Assembly (NCBI GenBank): GCA_025677825.1
Contig: JAIXMO010000039.1
Coordinates: 1-64,000, forward strand
Origin: Helicostylum pulchrum
Lineage: Eukaryota; Mucoromycota; Mucoromycetes; Mucorales; Mucoraceae
Reading direction: 5' to 3'
Length of the DNA: 64,000 bases
Below are positions 24,045-35,773 of this stretch, piece by piece. Made by a program: the position numbers and the translations under genes. The notes under the pieces are model-generated. The model saw nothing but the letters and a program-made list of their open reading frames with translations, was not told where the DNA came from and did no database searches. The first letter of the stretch is position 1. Each line of letters begins with the position of its first letter.

Positions 24045-26988
24045 TTAAAGTGAAACCGTTTTCTCTACGGCGATCGGTCTGTTGAATGGATTTGGTCTAC
24101 CTTGACCCTCCCAAATAGAATTAGCAATATCAAGCATATTTTTCGTAGCACTGACATCGCGTTGCCAAAGTAAATGACAAGGTTTTCCACATTCCAGAAT
24201 ACCGTTGACTTTAACTCCATTTGAGAGCTTTGGAGGTTTCATTTTTTCTTCACCTTTACACATGTTACACGTCTGTAATAAATACAAGTTATTTTTAAAC
24301 AACTGTTAAAAAGAAATAAGCTAAAATATACTTACTACAGAAGTTCTGAACTCGTTGATATCGACAAGTGCAGCAAGATTCTGTTTCTGTCGACAGATTA
24401 TTTCTTTATATAGTATTTTAGTGACGCCGGATAACCTTTTCTTCATCCTGACTGCATCTTTTTGCTTCATTCCGTCTCCAAAAACGACAAGTGGAACAAG
24501 TGTACTGTCTACAAATTTACTTGGTTTCCATTTACGACTATATATTTTTAAGAACATTAGCATTGCTTATTAAATATATATTGCTGCATGCAAGCTTACC
24601 TTTTCTCTTCAACCTTGTCATTGCCCTTTTATTTTTGTCGTTCAGCAGGATTAGCTACTTTGGTATCAACAGCGGCGGGTTCAGCGGCCTTGGTGTCTGA
24701 AGCAGGAGTAGTGGGCTTGATATTAATAGCGCCTTCATATTTCTCCTTATCTTTCTTCTCTGTATCTTCTATCAACTTAGCTTCTTTCTTCTTTCTCTTT
24801 TTCCTTCTTTCTGCTCGATTTTTTCTAGTGTTTTTTCTTTTGGTAGGATTGTATTTTTTACCACCGTTCAAAATGGTGTTAGCCACCTCAGCATTCGCTC
24901 GCTGACGACCTTGATAGTCATAGAAGGAAAAAGGTGCAGATTCCTGGCTGTAAAATTGCAACAGGCGAGGCAGATGTTCTAGAAGATACGTTATATGTAC
25001 TTTGTAAGTTTCAAGGTTCACAGTTTTAGCAGTGGGAATGTTAGTTTCAATATCTTTAATATTTTTTGCGATTTTCAACTTGTCAACATAGGCTTGTCTT
25101 CGTCTGCTACCTGTGTAACAGCGACGCTCCAAATCACTACAGCGGCGAACTTGATGTTCTTTGGAGTTGTGGCCAATAGCTGCAGTATATATATTCTTAT
25201 GACCCGGATCGATTGTGCACGGCAAGAAATTCTCCTCGACCTCAGTCCTACTGAAATCTTCTAATGCCAAAATTGGAGTTTCTGAGTATTTCTCTCGTCT
25301 CTTTCGAACGAACTGTAGAGAGATGCTATGCCCATCAGTTTGAGCAAAGCAAGCGAACAAATCTTTTCCAGTACTGTTAGCATTTTTCAAGTCATCAATA
25401 CTGGTTATGCATTAAACAATTAATGTTGCCGTAAGTAAATAGTTCTCTATGAATAAGTATGCATTATTAATTTATTATTTACCTTTTATAGCCAAATCTT
25501 TTAAAATCAAAGATTTGGTCAAACATTTCTAAGCTTTCTGAATAACTATTTCCCAAATTCTTAATACCGGAATTAGACGCCAACGACTTGTTATTAATAC
25601 TGATATTTCTCCATTTCAAACTTGGTTTAGGAGTAAAAGAAAATAATTTTGGCTTTTCCTTTTGTTCGACTATTACTTCGGCCTCTTCCTCCGTCTCTTG
25701 ACAAATGAATGCCAAAGCTGGAATAAAATTTTCAGGGTTTTTTGATATATTGAATGTTGTAGGAGAAGTTTCAAGCTTTGTATTCAATTTATCGCAGATG
25801 TATTTAATTTTTAGCTCTTCTAGCTTGGCAAATTCCGGTAGTTCATCAGTAGTTTCCTTCAGAAGTATATTCCAGAAATAACTATCAATCAATTGCATGA
25901 TATGGTATGTTTTTATCTCTTTTTCCTAAAAATTATCGTAAAATTGGTATTAGTTTCCGTCTTCAAAAATACTAACAATCGAAAATGTTCTTACCGAAGG
26001 AAAAATCTTTTTTAAGTTCCGTTTCAAATATATGTTAATGGTGTGCTCAAATGTTTCAACCATCAAATTAATATATGTGGTAGCTAAAGACACACAAGCA
26101 TAAGTTAAAGAATCGCTATAGCCAATGATTTCCTTTCCTTGAGAAGGCAAAATATTGTTGGGTACATTTCGCTAAATTCAGAGAAGGCCATAACAAAAGA
26201 CGAAGAGATATTGTCTTTGTTGGTGACAGGCATCCTCATGATAAGCTGACATACAGAGTACCAAAAACTTTGCTTGTAAATACACTTGTGGTAATAATAT
26301 TCTTTTTGGTCAACTAGACAGTAGTTTACGAATAATTGAGCTTTAATGACTACTTCACGTAAGTATTCATTCAATTTTATAACGCGATCCTTGAATTTAG
26401 TCTTGTAATCTTCCTTAAGTATAGTATCTAATTTTATTTTTCGAGTGTATCTGTCATATTTGGTACCGAGTACTTCTTGGAAAACCTCATCTTGAGTTTT
26501 CTGATAATTTTTACACATTTTAGATCTTGCGGTTTTATGCTCCTCGCCTTTACACGATGAGCAAATGGTTGTGGTTGAACTGCTCGCAGAAGACTCTTCC
26601 CGGCGAGCTCTTCTTCCAGAAGATTTTTTGGCCTGTCTTTCATGAGTATCTTTTTGGTTTGGGGCTTTTCTTTTCCTTTTTGCTGAACGTGTTGAAAGAA
26701 AAATGACTTTTAGCCCACAGAGACTAATATTGAGGATATATAACATATAATACTTACGATTAGCCTGATGCCGTGAGCATTGAGTGGAAAATCTGTTTGT
26801 ATGACCTTCCTCGTGGCAATCCTCACATATTATAATGGTTTCTTTTATAGCTAACAAGAAGATAGAAAATTTTATAAGATATGTTATTTTGACACCAACG
26901 AATATGCATCTGTTTTTTTTATGTACCTGAAAGTTTTTTTACCTAACTTGTCTTTTAGGTAATCTCTTGCTTCAGTTGAAGGAGGCAT
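24045..26988 (-). CDS. Fanzor-like protein (eukaryotic TnpB homologue, RuvC-type RNA-guided nuclease family)
   Basis: Model exons: 26988-26943, 26850-26758, 26682-25995, 25925-25483, 25400-24600, 24537-24336 and 24272-24045. The C-terminal half has the TnpB/Fanzor RuvC layout: TIDPGHKN (RuvC-I Asp, codon 25210-25208), YDYQGRQRANAEVANTILNG with GGKKYN, PLVVFGDGMKQKD, ALVDINEFRTS, a zinc finger (CNMC ... CGKPC) and RuvC-III WQRDVSATKNM (Asp codon 24158-24156). The N-terminus has two zinc-knuckle-like C-x2-C-x4-H-x6-C repeats and a basic NLS-like stretch. Two oddities: exon 3 changes frame near 26150-26165 (either a frameshift or an 83-nt intron, GTATGT to TTTAG), and an in-frame TAA follows ERQK at about 24632 (avoidable only by an unusually short intron). 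It may therefore be decaying. Family known; activity unknown. Confidence 0.85.
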
Positions 26989-28695
26989 TTAACTAAATAT
27001 GATGTATAACTTGTATACAAAAAGGAAGAAAAAGATATGTATGTACTGAAAAAGACCAGTTTAGATAAAAAAAGAAAAAAAGAACCAATAATTTTAAATT
27101 GTGATCAATTGATTTTTTTAAAAAAATAATACAAGACGGAGATGGTTTTTTTTTTACATTGTTCGCCCTTTTATGCTTCGGTATGGGGACAACTAGCAAA
27201 CCGAATAATATCATCTTCCAAATTTGCCAGAAGATTAGTCTTAAGACGGTTGCATAAAGGCCCTCCATCGAAATAGAAAGATGTACTTACTACGAAATAT
27301 CAATCACTGACAATTATCGGTAAGGTTAAACTGTCATGCGTTTTTCTTATTTACTGAAATTTTTACTTTCGCTTTAAAAGTTTAGTTCAGTGTAGTCGAG
27401 GATGATTATGACCTAAGTATCAAAAATTACAGATGTTTTTGAATATGACGATGATAGCGAGTAAGTAGGTAGCATCTTTTGAGTTCGATATGTACTTTAT
27501 TATAGTTTATGCTAATACTATCAGTCAAATATGAAGCTTCCCTGTACTAGATTTTTATTATTATTTTTATTATTATTTTTATTTAATAAATTTTTATTTT
27601 TCAAATATTTTTTTGCACTATTGAAACCTATTTTTTACGAAATCTTCTTCCCGCACTCCCCCTCAAAATCCACGCCCCGCGTATGCAGACTTTTGGTTTT
27701 AGGTTTTTTATGAGATGAACATGGCCGGGTGTGTAGTCCACAAAAGGGTATTTATTTTGTATTGCACAGGAGAAATAAATACTAAGAGAGTGATATGATA
27801 TGACATGGATTATTCTTAAGAAGCGTAAAAGCTCCAACTTTACTTGTGTTAATAATTCTATTTTCATTACACTATTTCGTATATAAATTGAGTGCTCCTT
27901 TCGCGAAGAGTTTATGTAACTCTTCTTTCAACCAAAGAGTATTTTCTACAAGCTCTGATGGGACATATTTTCGAATTTTATTAGAGATAGGACGAAATCT
28001 ATTTTTTTACATGGTTACATAGAGATAGTAGAAAGGTGAGCGATTTTACTTGTATAAAATGTCTCTTGTTTTTTATGGCGAATATTGCTCCCAAATCATC
28101 CCCCCCCCCAATTTCGTGCGTTATGTGATGCTCAAGACATTATGCTCTTATTACCTGCTATGGTTTATCTTAATGTAAGTGTGTAAATCAGTAAGCTGAT
28201 AGCAATCAGTTGGGAAGCGTTAAATAAACTGAAGTTAAATATCCACATATTCAAAATAAAAAACAGGGAGCGAGGTCCAGTCTTTTATTTTTTTTACAGC
28301 AGTGCAACGAAGGTTCAAAAATATTTGGTCAACTCTGGTGGTAACCTTTCCGAAGGACTGGCCGGGAGCGTCAGGACGCTAGTATATTGAATACAAGAAG
28401 ACGTAAAGAAAGTCGTTCGAACAAAGCCTCATATCAAAGACCCTCATTTACCAAAGCAATGAAAAGAGTATAGCGATCTTTTCTCTTATCTCCTCTTTTC
28501 ACTTAACATTATAAAAAAACATATGGAAATAAGTTTATATTTAATTAAGGGAAAAAAAAAAGTGTGTGTAAATATGAGTAAATAAACATAAGCATCTCTT
28601 TTAAGAAACGACACAGTCATTTTATAAAAAAAAAAGACGTAATATTAATATGCGAAAGAAAGTGATATATATATCTAATGAATAAGTTTAAAAAT
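26989..28695. other. Gene-free accessory spacer with coding relics
   Basis: Besides the relics listed separately (27168-27300 and around 27650-27740), this holds T/A-rich DNA, a C10 run (28100-28109) and a short GC-richer patch at 28270-28460. That patch starts CAGGGAGCGAGGTCCAGTC and carries coding-like but stop-interrupted sequence. No intact gene is supported; old mobile-element debris is the likely source. Confidence 0.4.
27168..27300 (-). pseudogene. Unidentified coding relic (C-terminal fragment)
   Basis: The minus-strand frame reads FYFDGGPLCNRLKTNLLANL and then EDDIIRFASCPHTEA before a stop at 27170-27168. Composition and codon use look protein-coding, unlike the surrounding AT-rich spacer, but no upstream exon is visible and I do not recognise the family. 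It lies 180 bp upstream of the Fanzor-like gene, on the same strand, so it may belong to the same insertion. Confidence 0.35.
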
Positions 28696-30045
28696 CTATA
28701 ATTTGCTTTCGACGGCGGGTATCAAATTATTACGTTTAGCTTGTTCTCTCTTTGATAAACGAAGGATACCTTCTTGAGCCGTAGTAGCAACCAAAACACC
28801 ATCTCTACTGTATATTCTACCGAATGCAACACCACGGCCTCCGCTTGAGCGAGGACTATGCATATCATAAAGTAACCTAGATCATTTTTCTAGTGTTAGA
28901 AACTTTTACACACGCAAAAAAAAAAAAAAAAAAAAAAAAACCTTACCAGTCATCGGCTTTAGCAGGTGCATGGAACCACATGGAGTGATCTAAACTTGCC
29001 AACATACCAATTCCTCTAGCAGGAACATCATTTGCTTTAGCTGCAGTACCTACAAACCCACTATCAGAAGCATAAGCAATTACACAAGCATGAAGCCTCT
29101 TATCAGGGCCAAGTTGACCTCTAGTTCTAAACCAACGACGCTTTACTTTTTGTTAGTATATTTATAAAATCTTGGCGTATACTAATTACTTACTGCGATA
29201 AAAGTAGGTTTAGGAATAGTAATTTCACGATAATCAACAGGAGAGCTTTCTTCGATACGAAGTTTAAGGTATTCACGATACTTTGGTGGTAAATCGTTTT
29301 GTTCCAAAGCTTTTTGAGTTAATTCGACATCACTACAAATATTTTTTGTTAGCACGGAATAAAGATAAATTAAAAAAATATTATACTTTACGAAGGAAGT
29401 GATTCTGGTTCAGGAGCTTCAGGCATATCGGTTTGATGACTTAATTGAGTGGATGGATCGAATTTGGTGAAACTGAAACTACAGACAAATATAGCCTTTC
29501 CTCTTTGAGAAGCAGTAACGACTCTCGTAGCAAATGATCTACCGTCACGAAGACGTTCTACTTGGTAAATGACAGGTACTTCAACATTACCAGGCAAAAT
29601 AAAATAGCTGTGAAGAGACTTTTTGTAGGGCAAAAAAAAAAGGTTTAGTTTCTCTTCTCTCTCTTATATCTCAATTCTAGTTTTTTTTTTTTTTTACTTA
29701 CATGAATATCCATTTCATCAGGAACTGTATAAAAAGCAGCTCTTAAAGCCTGAGCAACAATCTAAATCATAATTTTTTTCATTTTTATTAATGCATGTTG
29801 TATTATAAGCATCTCAAAAAACTTCAGAAATTTACCTGTCCGCCAAATGCACCACGTGCGCCTGCTGGCAACCAAAGCTCTTTACTCATATATATGTTTA
29901 CATCAATTTCTTGTACTTCAACTGCATCAGCCATACGAGCTCCAAAATCTTCATCGTTGGCATCACCATATTTGGCAGTGATAACAGGAGTTGTTTCTTT
30001 TTTATCTGCAAAAGAGATAACTGCGGGGAAAGTCGAATTAGGCAT
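28696..30045 (-). CDS. TES1: Peroxisomal acyl-CoA thioesterase (TesB/ACOT8/Tes1 type)
   Basis: This enzyme hydrolyses acyl-CoA to free fatty acid and CoA during peroxisomal beta-oxidation. Six exons: 30045-29836, 29761-29702, 29618-29392, 29332-29194, 29140-28947 and 28876-28696 (336 residues, normal for the double-hotdog TesB family). Visible family blocks: GARGAFGGQIVAQALRAA, HSYFILPGN, LRDGRSFATRVV, then in the second hotdog RRWFRTRGQL, IAYASDSGF, SLDHSMWFHAP and LLYDMHSPRSSGGRG. The protein ends VESKL: a perfect PTS1 signal, so peroxisomal targeting is well supported. All introns are short and phases close. Confidence 0.94.
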
Positions 30046-31013
30046 AAATGATATTTGTCACAGAAGAAGAAAAAAAAAAAGTTTGAAATGAAAAAGAAAA
30101 GGTTATCTCCCCATTGGGGGGTTTTATGTATTTCGTTTACCCACAGTCACAGGTTCTATCAATTAAAATGACTAAAAGGGGATGCTATTTAAAGTCAGTG
30201 AAAAACAACTTAGTAAGATGATATAAAAGGCTCTTGGAAGTAAAATGATATTGTATAGGTTTAACCGAACATAGTTTTTGCTCGAGTAGAGAAATTAATC
30301 TATGTGTCCCTTGAATCTGTATTTTCTATTTGTCAATGTAATTATAATATGGTCAAGTTATTACATGTAAATTGCGCCCAATAACTTTAATTTGAACATA
30401 ATTGTCAAGGAAAAACTTATCTTCCAAACTATTGCATTCATTATTTTAGCTACTTTAAATATTATACAACGTAAAGTTTCGACGGATAAATACTTTTTTC
30501 TTAACTAATATTTATAAGAATTACATTGTAACCATATACTCCTTTTTTTTTTTTCTTAAATAACTATTTGGTGCTAGATAATTTAGTTTTAGAGTTCATA
30601 TTCTTTCTTGTTACTAGACTTTGCAATACAAAAGGGAAGTTGTAGTATTTTACAGATGAGTTATTAAGAGCAAAAAAAAAAAAAAAAAAAAAAAAAGCGA
30701 ATTACAAAAAGAAAATGCCTTTCAACACCACAGATACGTATAGTTTGGCATAAATGTATGAATCAAAAACCTTTTACACTTGCTAAATATTTTTGCACGC
30801 GTATTTAAATTATTTACGTATCAGAAAAGAAATACTACAAATGTTTTGAAATGCGGTGCATTAGAAAACTGTCAAACACGTTTAAGGCGTTTGATCTATT
30901 TTTTTTTTAATAACCGTCCAGTTATTTGGAGACGCTCGTGACTTGGCAATACAAAGGATACGTACGCGTTAAATTTTCTGTCTATTTCTCTCTCATTCTT
31001 TTATTTAAAAACA
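30046..31013. other. Divergent intergenic region (thioesterase / TXNL1)
   Basis: About 970 nt of AT-rich DNA with promoters of both genes. It includes an A24 run at 30673-30696. No coding-like frame was found. Confidence 0.55.
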
Positions 31014-32249
31014 ATGTCTGCAATCCAACATATTCATAATGCTACTGAATTCCATAAGCTTTTAACTACAACAGACAAACTTGTTGTAGTTGATTTTTAT
31101 GCCACTTGGTGGTAAATATTTATATACATAAACCTACTACGCGCGTGCTTATCTTTATACTCATCTTCTTTTTTTTTTAATAGTGGTCCATGTAAAATGA
31201 TTACACCTTTCTATACTCAACTTTCTACCAAGTATAGCCAAGTTGTATTTTCTAAAGTTGATGTTGATGAGGCAAAGGAAATTGCTGCTGCTTGTAAAGT
31301 TAGTTCCATGTAAGTGACACATATAAAAGTCAAGGGGAAAAAGCAATACATAATAACGAAATATATATTTAAAAAAGGCCTACTTTCCAGTTCTATAAGG
31401 GAGGAAGTAAGGTAGCTGAAATGAAGGGAGCTAATCCTCAACAACTTGAACATTATGTTAAGCAACATTCTGGAGAAACCGCCTCTGGTTCTGCTAGTGC
31501 TGCACCCAAGAAGAGTGTTGGTGTACCTGGTTATGTTGATTTAACTGAATTTATCACACCTAATCAAATGGACGCTTTAAATCAAAAGGAGGAACATAAT
31601 GTTAAAAATATCTTTAAGGATGATGATACATTTTTGGAAAGTGATGTTGATGAGCAATTGATTATTAGCGTTCCTTTCAACCAACGTAAGTTTTTATACA
31701 GGAGGAAAAAAAAGAGAAAAAAATTGACATTTATTATTTATTTAGCTGTCAAGCTTCATTCATTAAAGTTTAAGGTTCCTAATGTTGGTAAGAGAAAATA
31801 GAAACAAGTTTGACAAGAAGAATAAAAACTAATCAGAGACAAATAGATCAAGCACCCAAGACTATTAAAATTTATGCAAACAGACAAGTTTTAGGTTTTG
31901 ATGATACTGATTCAGTCAAGGAAACACAAACTATCGAATTAACACCAGAAAATTTTGAAGAAAATGCTGTTGTTAACTTGAGATTTGTCAAGTATCAAAA
32001 TATTACTCATATTATGGTATGTATTTTCTTTCTGTTTTTAAACTGCAATCAATTTAACTCCCTTTTTACAGCTGTTTATTGTTGATAATCAAGAAGATGA
32101 AGAGACTACAAAGATTCAACAACTTACTTTTGTTGGGTAAGTAATTTATCTCTATTTTAATTTACGCATTTAAACTGACATACTTTATATATTACATATA
32201 CAGTGTTCCTGTTGAATCTACCAACATGGGTGATTTAAACAAGGAATAA
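31014..32249 (+). CDS. TXNL1: Thioredoxin-like protein 1 (thioredoxin + PITH domain)
   Basis: TXNL1 is a proteasome-associated redox protein. Seven exons: 31014-31111, 31184-31309, 31378-31685, 31746-31787 (42 nt), 31847-32016, 32072-32136 and 32204-32249 (284 residues; human 289). The thioredoxin domain (1-105) has the active site WCGPCK, whose first Cys codon is assembled across intron 1, and the cis-Pro motif MPTFQFYKGG across intron 2. The C-terminal PITH domain (about 125-284) begins GYVDLTEFI and has QPVKLHSLKFKVPNVDQAPKTIKIY and the typical end VESTNMGDLNKE. The 3' end converges on COX10. Confidence 0.94.
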
Positions 32250-32339
32250 ATATCTTAATTCAAGATAGAAGAAAAAAAAAAAGAAAAAAAAATAAATACA
32301 TATAAATATATATAAAAGAGATTCTCTTTATTTTAGTTT

Positions 32340-33527
32340 TTAGCTTTCTTCAATAACCCATTCAATTAACTCATCCATCTCTTCTTCTTCTTCTTCTTCT
32401 GTCTTTGCATGATGAGAATATCCAGGCAAATTCCATTTTTTATGAATCATAAGTAATGCAAGTAAAATTGGTAAATGAATAACACTACCAAAGAATAACT
32501 GTTTACCCGTTTTTTCATTACTACACACAAAACATGTATTAGTTTATATACAAATACATGAAAACCTCTGCTCAAAAATTAAATACCTATTTCTCCAGAA
32601 TCGATAAGCACCATAAGCCATAACACCATTAATAACAGTTGAATCAGCAGCAAACCACCAAGAAGTTAAACCTAAATAAGGTACAGCGGCACAAAGAGGA
32701 AACATGGCTAAACTATATCTTAGTGAAACGCGAGCATTTAATTTTGGATCAGTAACCGCCATCATACGATAACCTGCTTTTGAATAATCGGCACGTAAAT
32801 TCCAAGCCAATGCATTAAAATGAGGAAACTGCCAAGCATAAAGTAAACCACCCAGAACCCAAGCACCTGGATCAGCTAAGGTACCTGTGACAGCGGTATA
32901 ACCCATCATGGGAGGGATAGCACCCACCACAGCACCAGCCCATGTATTTGCAATTGATGTTCTTTTCATGGGTGTATAAATACAGGTATAAAGAGCGATA
33001 TTGGCAGCACCTAATGCGGCAGTAATTGGGTTGACACATGCAGCTAAAAGAGAAACACCAGCAATACCTGTCAAGGTACCGAACCCAAAGGCGTGTGTTT
33101 GCGATAATGCTCTTCTACCCAGTACTCGGTTTCTTGTTCGTAACATTTGCGCGTCGTAAGGTGTTTCAATCCACTGATTAATCGAGTTTGCTGATCCAAT
33201 ACAGAGACCTGTTCCTACTGTAGTGGCAATTAATGTCACTACACTGCTTTCTCCAGGTGCAATAGCATAGCCTGCCATAGCTGTTAAAGCAACTAGACCG
33301 GCTAGTTTTGCTTTAATGAGCTCTTTGTAGAGTAAAGGTAATTTAGAAAGTTTAGGTGATTCTATCATTTTATATTTAGTTACACGTTGTTGTTGTTGGT
33401 CCATGTCGTTCATGGGTTGCTTTAATGAACTAAGTCTGGCCACGTGAGCATCTTTAATAAAAAAGTTATGTTTTGCTTGCGTTTTCAAGCTGCTTCTTGC
33501 AAGTACATTAACTGTTGAACGAAACAT
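32340..33527 (-). CDS. COX10: Protohaem IX farnesyltransferase (haem O synthase) Cox10
   Basis: Cox10 converts haem B to haem O with farnesyl diphosphate in the mitochondrial inner membrane, the first step to haem A for cytochrome oxidase. Two exons: 33527-32587 and 32520-32340 (373 residues). I start at the ATG at 33527 (MFRSTVNVLARSSLKTQ), which gives a basic mitochondrial presequence. The UbiA-family prenyltransferase core has the Asp-rich motif NQWIETPYDAQMLRTRNRVL, the second loop YTPMKRTSIANTW, AIPPMMGY, and the Cox10-type WQFPHFNALAW and DYSKAGYRM. Several transmembrane helices are evident. The C-terminus ends in a Glu-rich tail. It depends on farnesyl diphosphate, a product of the HMG-CoA reductase pathway whose gene lies 2.2 kb away. 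Confidence 0.95.
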
Positions 33528-33641
33528 TTCAAACGTTAAAAAGAAGTACACTATCTTTTTTCTATTATTATTTATTTTAAACGAAAAAAAGAATTTTTTG
33601 GTGTAGTAACCCCGCCAAAAAAAAGACTTTTTTAAAAAGTT

Positions 33642-35240
<1,599 letters not shown>

Positions 35241-35730
35241 CTTTTATCACTAGAAGAAAGAAAGAAAAAAGAAAAAAGAAGAAAAAATATTTTTTATTCA
35301 CTAAAATAAAAAGGGCTGTATAAGCCGAGCCCACTTGAATATCCGTTACATTGTGTTACAAGTTACCAAAAAAAATATATATATTTATGAACTCACAGTT
35401 TTAAAGTTTTTTTTTTAGTTGTTGTAACCTGTGGTAAGGGTTACTAATGTGTTTCTGGGTAATGTAAGGGGTCAGGCAAAACTCACCCCCCTTTGGTTTT
35501 TGATTAGGAGGCACATTTTATTTTCTTCAAAAAAAATGAGCACAAGCCAATTTTGATTACACGTTCTGATAATGTCTTTGTGATACCTGTTAAAAAAAAA
35601 AAGAAAGAAATCTGTAATCTAAAAAAAAAAAAAAAAGCTGTTAATAGCCCCGCTTTTCACCCTTGGCAAAATTGCCCGCAATAAATAGAGCTTTTTCTTT
35701 ATTTTCTTTTTTTGTTGTTTCTGCAATAAC

Positions 35731-35767
<37 letters not shown>

Positions 35768-35773
35768 AAAAAA
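35241..35773. promoter_or_regulatory. Divergent promoter region of the CaM-kinase-like gene and HMG-CoA reductase
   Basis: The 533-bp region holds CTCACCCCCC at 35482-35491, 8 of 10 bases of the sterol regulatory element ATCACCCCAC, and a T27 run at 35734-35760 immediately before the reductase start. The sterol link is inference from similarity and position only. Confidence 0.35.

Noticed and set aside
28270..28470. GC-richer patch starting CAGGGAGCGAGGTCC as a transposon end
   Set aside because: The supposed partner GGACTGGCCGGGAGCG is not a true inverted copy, and the frames are interrupted by stops. Too weak to call.
35663..35773. Upstream in-frame start for HMG-CoA reductase
   Set aside because: It would translate the T27 run as poly-Phe. 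The ATG at 35774 gives a normal reductase N-terminus.
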